64,000 nucleotides of DNA from Pseudomonadota bacterium (GTDB taxonomy: Bacteria; Pseudomonadota; Alphaproteobacteria; Sphingomonadales; Sphingomonadaceae): positions 62,001 to 126,000 of the forward strand of contig JAKPAG010000124.1 in assembly GCA_029779535.1 (NCBI GenBank), read 5' to 3'. A program made the position numbers and the translations under genes. The notes under the pieces were generated by a model. The model was given only the letters and a program-made list of their open reading frames with translations. It made no database searches and was not told the origin of the DNA. This document shows positions 19,305 through 28,341 of the stretch, piece after piece; within the stretch, counting starts at the first letter, position 1; every line of letters begins with the position of its first letter.

Positions 19305-20221
19305 AGCAGGTCCACCGTATAGATCTCGTCCGGGCGCCAGCCCAGGCCGAGCGCCATGCGCAGCGCGATCACCAGCACGATCGCCGCCAGGATGAAGCGC
19401 AGCCGCTCCGCCGGCAGCTTCTGCGCCAGCTGCGCACCGATCTGCGCGCCCGAAACCGAACCGATCAGCAGCAGGACCGCCAGGACAATGTCGACCGCCT
19501 TGGTGGTCAGCGAATGCATCATGGTCGTGGCCATGGTGACGAACAGGATCTGGAACAGCGACGTGCCAACCACCACGTTCGCGCTCATCCCCAGGATGTA
19601 GAGCATCGCCGGGACCAGCACGAAGCCGCCGCCGATCCCCATCAGCATGGTCAGGATGCCGGTGAACACCCCCAGCAGCAGCGGCGCGAGCGGCGAGATG
19701 TACAGGCCCGAGCGATAGAACCGCCAGCGCAGCGGCAGGCTGGCAACCATCGGGTGATGCCGCCGCTTGCGCGCGGGCAGTGGCACGCCGGATTTCTGCG
19801 CCTGCAGGGCCTGCCAGCTTTCCCGCGCCATGATCGTCCCGATCGAGCCGAGCAGCACGACATAGAGCACGTTGATGACGATATCGATCTGGCCAAGCTG
19901 CTGGAGGAGGCGGAACAGCACAGCGCCCATGCCCGTGCCGATGATCCCCCCGGCCACCATCACCCCGCCCATCTGGTAATCCACCCCGCCGCGGCGCGAA
20001 TGGGCGAAAACGCCGGAAACGCTGGCCCCGGTAACCTGGCTGGCGGCCGATGCGGCGGCGACCGTGGGCGGGATGCCATAGAAAATCATCAGCGGCGTGG
20101 TCAGGAACCCGCCGCCCACCCCGAACATGCCCGACAGGATGCCCGTCAGCGCGCCAAGCGCGACGATCACCAGGCCGTTCACCGACAGGTTGGCGATGGG
20201 CAGATAGACGTCCATGTGCAA
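19301..20221 (-). CDS. TSUP-family (TauE/SafE) anion permease
   Basis: IVALGALTGILSGMFGVGGGFLTTPLMIFYGIPPTVAAASAASQVTGASVSG ... GVFTGILTMLMGIGGGFVLVPAMLYILGM, two copies of the TSUP GxxxGxxGxGGG motif. Confidence 0.93.
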   Translation of the reverse strand: MHMDVYLPIANLSVNGLVIVALGALTGILSGMFGVGGGFLTTPLMIFYGIPPTVAAASAASQVTGASVSGVFAHSRRGGVDYQMGGVMVAGGIIGTGMGAVLFRLLQQLGQIDIVINVLYVVLLGSIGTIMARESWQALQAQKSGVPLPARKRRHHPMVASLPLRWRFYRSGLYISPLAPLLLGVFTGILTMLMGIGGGFVLVPAMLYILGMSANVVVGTSLFQILFVTMATTMMHSLTTKAVDIVLAVLLLIGSVSGAQIGAQLAQKLPAERLRFILAAIVLVIALRMALGLGWRPDEIYTVDLL

Positions 20222-20266
20222 AGGCTGGCCTAGCCCAGCGCGGCGCGCGGGAAAAGGGCGCGGAGG

Positions 20267-21442
20267 CTAGAAACCTGCGGAAACGGTCAGCGCCGGGCCA
20301 CTTTCCGGCGCGGCCCCGCCCGCGATGCGAAAGCGCCAGTCCGCCGACAGCCGCCCGCCGCCGGTTCCCAGCGGGAAGCCAAGCGTGGCACTGGGTCCGG
20401 CATCGATCCGGCTTGCCCCCTGCTGCGCCCCGCCCCAGGCCCCGCCACCGGCGCGCAGCTCGGCCCGGCCGAACCGGGCAATCGGCCGCTCAACGCGCAA
20501 CTGGCCTTCGGCGAAAGGCGTGGCGAACCGTCCGCCGACATAACCGGCGGCGGCATAGCTTTCGGCCCGGAAACCGCCCGGCAGGGGCAAGGGCGGAAAT
20601 TCGCTGACCAGCAGCGCGGCCGGGCGCAGCGCGCTGCCGCTGGCCAGCCGGGTTACCCGCAGTTCCGCCAGGGCCGCCACCGGCAGTCCCTTGACCGGAC
20701 GCAGCGACAGGCCGGCGGCCAGCTCCTCGTCATGCGGCGCACGCACGGCGGCGCTTACGCGCAGGTAGGCTGCCGGGCGCAGTCCGGACGACGGGGCCAG
20801 GCGATAGCGGATCACGGCCCCGGCCTGGCTGGCGCCGTAACTTGCCGGTGCGCCGCCCACAGCGCCCGCGCCGCTGCCGCCGCGCCGCAGCAGCAGCCAG
20901 CCATCGGCGGAGAAGCGCGCTGCCTTTGCCTCGGGCGACCTGGGCAGGTCTGCCGGGGCTGGCCCGGCGGGCGACGCAAGCCGCGCTTCGGGCGGCAGCG
21001 GCAACTGCGCCAGCGCGGCCAGCCACAGCATCTGGTGCCCGCCAGCCAGGCGCGGGTTGCCGAAGCGGGGATCAGCCGGCGGCGCGATCGGATCGACCCG
21101 CGGCCTGGGTTCGGCAATCGGCGCCGGCGCAAGCGGCTGCCCGGCCAGATCGCCGGGCCGCTCGGTCCCGGCTTGCCGATCGGGCCGCGCGGGCACGGCG
21201 GGCGGGGCGGCAAGCGCCGATGGGACCGGCGCGGTGAGAGCGGGGGCAAGGCCCTGCGCGGCCAGTTCGGCCGCGGTCGCATCGGCTGGCAGCCGCGATG
21301 GCGCCGCGGCCAGTCCGGGCGCATCCGGCGTGGCCCTGTGGGTTGCCGCCGCTTCCAGCATCCAGGTGCGCGCGCCCACCCAGGTGACCAGCAGCAGCGC
21401 AAGAGTGATGACGGGCTGGCCGCGCGATCCGGTGCGCTTCAT
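20267..21442 (-). CDS. NfrA-like protein: N-terminal hydrophobic segment, Pro/Ala-rich linker, C-terminal NfrA_C-like beta domain
   Basis: C-terminal ...RFGRAELRAGGGAWGGAQQGASRIDAGPSATLGFPLGTGGGRLSADWRFRIAGGAAPESGPALTVSAGF resembles the NfrA C-terminal domain; 4-nt overlap with NfrB-like glycosyltransferase. Confidence 0.65.
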   Translation of the reverse strand: MKRTGSRGQPVITLALLLVTWVGARTWMLEAAATHRATPDAPGLAAAPSRLPADATAAELAAQGLAPALTAPVPSALAAPPAVPARPDRQAGTERPGDLAGQPLAPAPIAEPRPRVDPIAPPADPRFGNPRLAGGHQMLWLAALAQLPLPPEARLASPAGPAPADLPRSPEAKAARFSADGWLLLRRGGSGAGAVGGAPASYGASQAGAVIRYRLAPSSGLRPAAYLRVSAAVRAPHDEELAAGLSLRPVKGLPVAALAELRVTRLASGSALRPAALLVSEFPPLPLPGGFRAESYAAAGYVGGRFATPFAEGQLRVERPIARFGRAELRAGGGAWGGAQQGASRIDAGPSATLGFPLGTGGGRLSADWRFRIAGGAAPESGPALTVSAGF

Positions 21443-22854
21443 GCCCGGACCTCCTGCAGGACGGCACGGGCCGGATGGCCGGCGTGTTCGGTCTTGTCCC
21501 AGACCACCTGGCCGCCCACCAGCGAGCGCAGATAGGCCAGCAGCGCGCGCCGCCCGGCCATAATCGCAATGACATTGCCCACCGGAATCCGCAGCACCGA
21601 CCGCAGCGCCTCGACCGCGCCGTATTCGCGGCCGGTGAACAGCGCCCGGCTGGCGGCGCGCCAGACGAAGCCGAGCGAGCTGGCGATCAGCATCACGCGG
21701 ACCGGCCCGGACAGCGCCAGCACCGCATCGATCCCCAGCGCCCAGTCGCACAGGAACAGGACTGCATCGATTGCCAGCAGCAGATAGGCCGCGCCCAGCA
21801 CCAGCGCGGTCAGCGGACCGCGCCGGTCACGCAGGGCCATCCACAGTTCGACCGGGCGGAACTGCCAGCCAAGCCGGTCCCAGCCCTGGAAGGCAATGCC
21901 GTGGACCCAGCGGGTCTTCTGGCGCACCGCCGAAGCCAGGGTGGCGGGAAAATAGCTCGACGTGGCAACCAGGTCGCCCTGGGCATCGCGCAGCCGCAGA
22001 AAGGCGCTGCCCCGCCCTTCCCGCGACAGCTCGATCCCCAGTTCGTAATCCTCGGTCAGGCATTCCGGCGCGAAGGGCCCTTCGCCGCCTTCATCCAGCC
22101 GGCGTTCGGCCAGGCGCTGCATCGCGCCGCGTGAAAAGCCGCAGCCGACCCCCGCCGCCGGCAGCGGCGCACCCAGCGCATTGCGGACCACCAGCGCCTT
22201 GGCGTGGCTTTCGGTGAATTCATCGGCATAGTGGCCGCCGATCCAGCGGGAATCGGCCTGGATCAGCGGGCGGACCGGCAGCTGCACGAAATCGACCGCA
22301 CCCAGCGCCGCGTCGATTGCCTGCAGGGCGGCCGGATGCACCATGTCTTCCGCGTCCTGCAGGACCACGCCGCGAAAGGGCTGGCCGGCGCGGACTTCGT
22401 CATCGCACATCGCCCGGTAAAGACGGTTGAGGCAATCGGCCTTGGTCGTCGGGCCGGCCACGCCATGCACCACCAGCCGCACGCGCGGATCCCAGCCTGC
22501 CCCTTCCATCGCTGCGGCCAGCGTGACGCTGTCATTGCGGTAGCACCCCACATAGAGCCGCAGTTCGCGCTGCGGCCAGGCGGCCAGGGCGTGGGCGATA
22601 GTGGCGCCGATCACCCCGGCTTCGCGGTAGGCCGGGATCAGCACGGCAACGGGGCCATGCAACGGATCAGCGCCATAGCCCTGGGGCAGGCGCTGGGTCC
22701 GCGCCCGCCCGGTCAACCGCAGCCAAAGGTAGGTAAGGTCGATCGCCAGTTCATCGATCAGCCCGACCACGAACCAGAACGCCGCAAAGATCAGCAACTC
22801 GCGCTCGCACGTGGCAAGCGCAATCAGCAGTTGCGTGATCCATTCCTGCGTCAT
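21439..22854 (-). CDS. NfrB-like membrane glycosyltransferase (GT2, processive type)
   Basis: PVAVLIPAYREAGVIGATIAHAL...VVLQDAEDMVHP (DxD-type), ECLTEDYELGIEL (TED), AVRQKTRWVHGIAFQGWDRLGW (QxxRW); N-terminal and C-terminal TM segments. Confidence 0.85.
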   Translation of the reverse strand: MTQEWITQLLIALATCERELLIFAAFWFVVGLIDELAIDLTYLWLRLTGRARTQRLPQGYGADPLHGPVAVLIPAYREAGVIGATIAHALAAWPQRELRLYVGCYRNDSVTLAAAMEGAGWDPRVRLVVHGVAGPTTKADCLNRLYRAMCDDEVRAGQPFRGVVLQDAEDMVHPAALQAIDAALGAVDFVQLPVRPLIQADSRWIGGHYADEFTESHAKALVVRNALGAPLPAAGVGCGFSRGAMQRLAERRLDEGGEGPFAPECLTEDYELGIELSREGRGSAFLRLRDAQGDLVATSSYFPATLASAVRQKTRWVHGIAFQGWDRLGWQFRPVELWMALRDRRGPLTALVLGAAYLLLAIDAVLFLCDWALGIDAVLALSGPVRVMLIASSLGFVWRAASRALFTGREYGAVEALRSVLRIPVGNVIAIMAGRRALLAYLRSLVGGQVVWDKTEHAGHPARAVLQEVRA

Positions 22855-22946
22855 TCTGGCGAGAGACCCCGTTCGTCACCCTCTTCGCCAAAACCTTAAA
22901 GGATTAGTAATTCATTACAACGCGCTTTCTATGGTTACGGCCAAGT

Positions 22947-24722
22947 TCACACTCCCGGTGCCGCGCAGGGCACCAGGAACGGCAGCAATTGCTGGCCAAC
23001 GCTCTTGGCGGCGGAATCGAGCCGGCTGCTGGCGTTGATCCCACCCGGCAGGGCCCCGCCCAGCACCACGTTGATCGCGTTCAGTCCGGGCAGGTCGTAG
23101 ATCTGGATCTGCGCCTGCGCCGGATCGCGGAACAGGTGGGCGAACCAGTCCGTCAGCGCCTGCGGGGTCAGCGCGGCGCGGATCGCGGGGAGGTAGGCCG
23201 GATCGCGCGCGATCACGCCGACGTTGACCGTCTCGCCCTTTTCGCCGCTGCGCGTGAAGGCGATCTTTTCGAGCGGCACCAGGGCGCCGCCCGGTGCGGG
23301 CAGTTCCGGCACCGGGGGACGGCTGGTGATGCTCAGCGGCACGCCCGCCGGGCCGCGATCCGGGCAAGGCTGCGGCGTGCCATCAAGGTCGACCAGCGCC
23401 GTCACGCTTTCACGCGGGATCAGGAAGGCGACCATGTGCAGCACCGGGCTGATCCCGGCGAAGGGCACAATGCTGGTGCCCGGCGCCATGCCGCACATCT
23501 GGGCGTGGAGTTCATAGGCGAACAGCCCCGCGCTCTGCTGCGTTTCGAAATCGGCGCTGATCTTGAGCAGGATCTCCATCACGCTGTCGGGATCGGGGGC
23601 ACGCGCGCCGACGCTTTCGCCTGAACCGATCAGAATCGCTTCCTTGGTCAGGAAACCGGGCATGTTGCGTTCCCGCAGCAGGGCGGCACCGCGATCGAAG
23701 TGGGCCTGCGCCTGCTTCTTCGCCTTGGCGATCGCGCGCGGGCCAATCACCGGCTGGTAGGAGGTGACCCGCCAGCCCTGGTCGAAAGTGGCGCAGACCT
23801 TCAGTGTCGGGGTGCGCGGATGCCCTTTCATGCCCGTCACCAGCACCCGGTCCTTGCCCTGCTGGGTCATGGTCACCTGGGTGAAGTCACAGACCACGTC
23901 GGGCACGATGTAGGCCTGCGGATCGCTGGTTTCATAGAGCAGCTGCTCCGAAACGGTGCCCACGGTGACCAGGCCGCCGGTGCCCTCGCCCTTGGTGATG
24001 ACGCAAGTGCCATCGGCGTGGCATTCGGCGATCGGGAAGCCGATCCGGTCCCAGCCTTCGACCTGGTCCCAATCGGTATAGGTCCCGCCGGTGGCCTGGG
24101 CCCCGCATTCGATCAGGTGGCCAACCAGCGTCCCCGCCGCGATCAGGTCCCACTGGTCCGCCTGCCAGCCGAACCGGTTGATCAGCAGCCCCAGCGCCAG
24201 CGCCGAATCGACCACGCGCCCCGTCACCACGATATCCGCCCCGCCGGCCAGCGCCGCCGCGATGGGGAAGCCGCCGAGATAGGCGTTGATGCTGGTCACC
24301 CCGGTTTGGGGCAGCACGTCATCGCCCTCGATGCCCTTCAGGCCCGCAAATTCGCCCACCCGGTCCATCAGGCAGTCCCCGGCCACCGCAGCGACCTTGA
24401 GGTTGAGGCCGCGCCGCGCGATCTCCTCGCGCAGGCGGGCGGCCAGGGCGAGCGGGTTGACCCCGCCGGCATTGCTGACGATCTTCGTCCCGCGGCGCGC
24501 GATCTCGTCGAGGTGGGGGCCGATGTAGCGGGTGATGAAATCCGCCGAATAGCCCATTGCCGGATCGGCCGCGCGCATCCGCCCGAACAGGCCCATCGCC
24601 CCTTCGGCCAGGAAATCCATGATGATCGCATCGACCCCGGCGGCCAGCAACTGCGGCACCGCGGTGATCGAATCGACCATGAACCCGCCGCCGCCGCCAA
24701 TGCGATAAGTATCTTGCGCCAT
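22947..24722 (-). CDS. AtuA family (acyclic terpene utilisation, DUF1446) protein
   Basis: YRIGGGGGFMVDSITAVPQLLAAGVDAIIMDFLAEGAMGLFGRM...TKIVSNAGGVNPLALAARL...ADIVVTGRVVDSALALGLLINRFGW, DUF1446 signature. Confidence 0.9.
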   Translation of the reverse strand: MAQDTYRIGGGGGFMVDSITAVPQLLAAGVDAIIMDFLAEGAMGLFGRMRAADPAMGYSADFITRYIGPHLDEIARRGTKIVSNAGGVNPLALAARLREEIARRGLNLKVAAVAGDCLMDRVGEFAGLKGIEGDDVLPQTGVTSINAYLGGFPIAAALAGGADIVVTGRVVDSALALGLLINRFGWQADQWDLIAAGTLVGHLIECGAQATGGTYTDWDQVEGWDRIGFPIAECHADGTCVITKGEGTGGLVTVGTVSEQLLYETSDPQAYIVPDVVCDFTQVTMTQQGKDRVLVTGMKGHPRTPTLKVCATFDQGWRVTSYQPVIGPRAIAKAKKQAQAHFDRGAALLRERNMPGFLTKEAILIGSGESVGARAPDPDSVMEILLKISADFETQQSAGLFAYELHAQMCGMAPGTSIVPFAGISPVLHMVAFLIPRESVTALVDLDGTPQPCPDRGPAGVPLSITSRPPVPELPAPGGALVPLEKIAFTRSGEKGETVNVGVIARDPAYLPAIRAALTPQALTDWFAHLFRDPAQAQIQIYDLPGLNAINVVLGGALPGGINASSRLDSAAKSVGQQLLPFLVPCAAPGV

Positions 24723-24846
24723 GCGCCTGCCTCTCCAATTATGTTTGCCACAGGCCAGCACACGCGGTGGCGGCCGGCATCACCCGTTTGGATGATGACC
24801 ACATTCCCGCCCCGCGCAAGTCTGCGAGTCTGACGGGAGAGCGAAC

Positions 24847-25692
24847 ATGGCCGAAGACGCCTATCTTTATCGCGGCGTGAACCAGCTGCCGACCATGAGC
24901 AGCGTGCTGGTATCATCGTCGAAATACCTCAATTCGCCCAAGCTGCGCGACTGGGTGGCGCGCTCGCAATTGAAGAAGGGCGGCCTCGATTTCCCCGGCC
25001 CGGCCGAGATGTACGAGTTGCTGCCGATCCTGGACGAGCTGCGCGACTTCGACCGGATCGAGGCGCTGTTCCACGAAGAACGCCGCACCAATCCCCGGCT
25101 GGACCAGTGGATCGGCGAAAGCTTCGTTTCGAACTACAAGCTGGAAGACATGGCCGGACTGCCGCGCGAATCGGTTGGCGGCATCCTTTACGCCGCGTGC
25201 ACGGCGGGCAATTACGGGCTCCAGATCGTGCCATGGACCCAGCCGAAAACCCAGTGGCAGTTCTTCAACATGCGCGCCGGGCAAACCCACGATTTCGAGC
25301 ACATCCTGTGCGGTGGGGGCTTCAATTACCTGGGCGAACTGCTGCCCTACTGGATGCGCCTTGCCAGCATCCACCGCTTCATCGAGAACGAGGAACTGGT
25401 GGGCGAGATCAACGTCCTGTCGATCTTCGGCATGACCCGCATCCTGACCCGTTCCGTGCTGCACTATCCCGCGATCTGGCCCAAGGTGATCGAATGCATC
25501 GAGCACGGCCTGGCGATCGGTCGGCAGAGCGGGCCGATCTGGATGGCGAAGATGGAGGACATCTGGCACCTGAGCGTGCCCGAGGCCCGCGCGGCGCTGG
25601 ACATCGTCGGCGCGGCCGACATCGAAAGCGAAACCGAAGGGCTGATCTACGAAGGCAAGCTGCCCTACCCGCTGCCCAAGGCTGCCGAGTAA
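24847..25692 (+). CDS. COQ4-family protein
   Basis: Contains HDFEHILCGGGFNYLGE, which exactly fits the COQ4 metal-binding motif HDxxHx11E; remaining sequence all-helical, no other domain. Confidence 0.75.
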   Translation: MAEDAYLYRGVNQLPTMSSVLVSSSKYLNSPKLRDWVARSQLKKGGLDFPGPAEMYELLPILDELRDFDRIEALFHEERRTNPRLDQWIGESFVSNYKLEDMAGLPRESVGGILYAACTAGNYGLQIVPWTQPKTQWQFFNMRAGQTHDFEHILCGGGFNYLGELLPYWMRLASIHRFIENEELVGEINVLSIFGMTRILTRSVLHYPAIWPKVIECIEHGLAIGRQSGPIWMAKMEDIWHLSVPEARAALDIVGAADIESETEGLIYEGKLPYPLPKAAE

Positions 25693-25715
25693 GCCCGGCT
25701 CCGCCCAGGCGGCGG

Positions 25716-25732
25716 ACCGGCGCGGCGCCGGT
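25716..25732 (+). terminator. Short hairpin ACCGGC-GCGGC-GCCGGT followed by TTCGGTT after the COQ4-like gene
   Basis: 6-bp perfect stem 24 nt after the stop codon, followed by a T-rich stretch. Confidence 0.4.
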
Positions 25733-25774
25733 TTCGGTTGCCTTTGCCGTGCCTTGCGGCGAATGCTTCGGGCC

Positions 25775-26962
25775 ATGACCCAGCCGCGCCATCCGCTCTC
25801 CCGCCTTGCCACTGCCCTCGCCCGCCTGCTGCATGGCGAGGCGGGTGCGGGCCTGCTGCTGATCGCGGTAGCAGCGGCGGCGATGATCGCGGCCAATTCG
25901 CCGCTGGCCCATGGCTATCACGCGGTGTTCCACGGCGAATGGGCGTGGAGCCCGGTGGCCAAGCTGAACACGCTGCACCTGTGGATCAACGACGCGCTGA
26001 TGGCGCTGTTCTTCTTCGTGGTCGGGCTGGAGATCAAGCGCGAGGTGCTGGACGGTGAACTGTCCAGCCCGGCGCGGCGGCGGCTGCCGGTGCTGGCGGC
26101 GGCGGCGGGAATGGCCATGCCCGCGCTGGTCTATCTGGCGGTCACGCGCGAAGTCCCGGCGCTGCACGCTGGCTGGGCAATTCCCGCCGCCACCGACATT
26201 GCCTTTGCCCTGGGGGTGCTTGCGCTGCTGGGCAGCCGCATACCGCCATCGCTGCGGTTGTTCCTGCTGACCGTGGCGATCGTCGACGATCTGGGCGCGG
26301 TGGCGATCATCGCGCTCGCCTATACCGGCGGGATCAGCCTGCCGTGGCTGGCCGGTGCGGGCGCGCTGCTGGCCGTGCTGGCGGCGTGCAATGCGCGCGG
26401 GGTGACCAGCGGCTGGATCTATGCCCTGCTTGGCGCCGCGCTGTGGTTCGCGGTGCTGCATTCGGGCGTCCATGCCACGGTCGCAGGCGTGCTGGCGGCG
26501 CTGTGCGTGCCGCTGCGGCTGGACGGGCACGGCGATAGCCCGCTGCTGCGCATGGAGCACGCACTGGCCCCGTTCAGCGCCTATCTGATCGTGCCGCTGT
26601 TCGGCTTTGCCAATGCCGGGGTGGCGCTGGCCGGGATCGGCCCGGATGGGCTGGCCGCTGCGCTGCCGCTGGGCGTGGCGCTGGGGCTGCTGCTCGGCAA
26701 GCAGGCCGGCGTGCTCGGCGCGATCTGGCTGGCGCAGCGGCTGCGCCTGGCCGAACCGCCCGCCGGGGCCACCTGGACCCAGCTTTGGGGCATGGCCCTG
26801 CTGTGCGGGATCGGCTTCACGATGAGCCTGTTCATCGGCCAACTGGCCTTCCCCGGCCAGCCCGTGCTGGTCGAGGAAGCCAAGCTGGGCGTGCTTGCCG
26901 GATCGCTGCTTTCGGCGCTGGCGGGCTACGCCGTGCTGCGCTGGGCCCGCCCGGCACGCTGA
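25775..26962 (+). CDS. nhaA: Na+/H+ antiporter NhaA
   Basis: [35 protein letters not shown]-type N-terminal motif ([35 protein letters not shown]), [42 protein letters not shown]. Confidence 0.96.
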   Translation: [395 protein letters not shown]

Positions 26963-26963
26963 C

Positions 26964-27398
26964 TCACCAGGTTCCGGTGTTTTCCATGCTGGCCCAGGGT
27001 TCCTGCGGCGGCAGGTGCCCGTCCTGGAGCAGTTCGACCGAGATTCCGTCCGGCGTCTTGACGAAGGCCATGTGGCCATCGCGCGGCGGACGGTGGATGA
27101 TGTGCCCCGCGGCCATCAACGCGGCGCAGGTTTCGTAGATATTGTCCACCCGGTAGGCGAGGTGGCCGAAATTGCGGGCCCCGGCATAGGTTTCGCCCGC
27201 GCCGTCCTCGCTCGGCCAGTTGTAGGTCAGTTCCACTTCGGCCACCCCTTCATCGCCGGGCGCGGCGAGGAAGATCAGAGTGAAGCGGCCCTGCTCGCTG
27301 GAAAAGCGCTTCACTTCCTTCACGCCGATCAATTCGAAGAAGGCGATCGTCGCTTCGGGATCGGTGACGCGGATCATGGAATGGAGAAACTTGGTCAT
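26964..27398 (-). CDS. VOC-family protein (glyoxalase I-like)
   Basis: MTKFLHSMIRVTDPEATIAFFELIGVKEVKRF...AEVELTYNW...NFGHLAYRVDNIYETCAALMAAGHIIHRPPRDGHMAFVKTPDGISVELLQ. Confidence 0.9.
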   Translation of the reverse strand: MTKFLHSMIRVTDPEATIAFFELIGVKEVKRFSSEQGRFTLIFLAAPGDEGVAEVELTYNWPSEDGAGETYAGARNFGHLAYRVDNIYETCAALMAAGHIIHRPPRDGHMAFVKTPDGISVELLQDGHLPPQEPWASMENTGTW

Positions 27399-27494
27399 CG
27401 GGTCTTTCCAACTCAATTCATCGATGGATATGCACGGTTCATCGTGCAGACAGCATCAAGCGCGCATCCCCTGCCCATCGCAGGGAGATTGGCC

Positions 27495-28262
27495 ATGTCC
27501 GATTCTACGCATGATGACCCCACCATTGCCACCCAATTCTGGCACGATCCGCTAAACCGCCGTTGGCTGGCCACGGCCGGGGTGCTGACCGTAGGTCTGA
27601 TCGTGGGCGGATACCTCCTCGGCAATGGCCTGGTCCGCGCGCGCGAGGCGGACCGCGCAGTGACCGTGCGGGGCCTCGCGGAAAAGGACGTGACCGCCGA
27701 TCTTGCCACCTGGTCGCTCAGCTTTTCGGCCAGCGCGCCGGACCTGGCCAGTGCCCAGGCCGATGCCGACCGTGATGCCGCCGCGATCCGCGCCTTTTTC
27801 AAGGCCGCCGGCTTTCCGGCGGGCGAATTGCAGCCGGTGGGGGTCAACGTTTCGACCTTTACCGAAAACGGCAACCCCAAGGTAACCGTGCGCCAGCGCA
27901 TGACCCTGCGCACCCAGGACATCAAGCGCGCGCAGGACGCCGCCAGGCGGCAGTTCGACCTGGTCCGCGCCGGGGTGGAGCTCGAGGACGGGTCGGCAAT
28001 CAGCTACAGCTTCACCAAGCTCAATGCGATCAAGCCCGAAATGATCGCGGCGGCCACCCGGGACGCCCGCGCCTCGGCCGAACAGTTCGCCAAGGACAGC
28101 GGCACTTCGGTCGGCGCGATCCGCAGCGCGACGCAGGGCTATTTCTCGATCCTCGATCGCGACACGGCGAGCGGGGATGAAAGCGGCGGCGGCTGGGGCG
28201 CGGCCAGTACCCCCTACAAGAAGGTCAGGGTGGTCACCACGGTGGAATTCTCGCTGCGCTGA
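27495..28262 (+). CDS. SIMPL domain-containing (DUF541) periplasmic protein
   Basis: TM helix then VTVRGLAEKDVTADLATWSLSFSASAPDLASAQADADRDAAAIRAFF...ASAEQFAKDSGTSVGAIRSATQGYFSI, SIMPL/DUF541 features. Confidence 0.9.
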   Translation: MSDSTHDDPTIATQFWHDPLNRRWLATAGVLTVGLIVGGYLLGNGLVRAREADRAVTVRGLAEKDVTADLATWSLSFSASAPDLASAQADADRDAAAIRAFFKAAGFPAGELQPVGVNVSTFTENGNPKVTVRQRMTLRTQDIKRAQDAARRQFDLVRAGVELEDGSAISYSFTKLNAIKPEMIAAATRDARASAEQFAKDSGTSVGAIRSATQGYFSILDRDTASGDESGGGWGAASTPYKKVRVVTTVEFSLR

Positions 28263-28341
28263 ACGGCCAACGACCCGCTCCGGCTTGCGCCGAAGCGGGT
28301 CGCGCCATGCACCCGGTAAATGCGGAAGCGGAGGCTGCGGC

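Noticed and set aside
23700-24833. 377-aa plus-strand ORF opposite the AtuA-family gene
   Set aside because: Shadow ORF; the minus strand has a full DUF1446 protein.
28270-28301. Imperfect hairpin GACCCGCTCCGG...CCGAAGCGGGTC after the SIMPL gene
   Set aside because: One mismatch and no T tract, so not called as a terminator, though it could contribute to 3' end formation.
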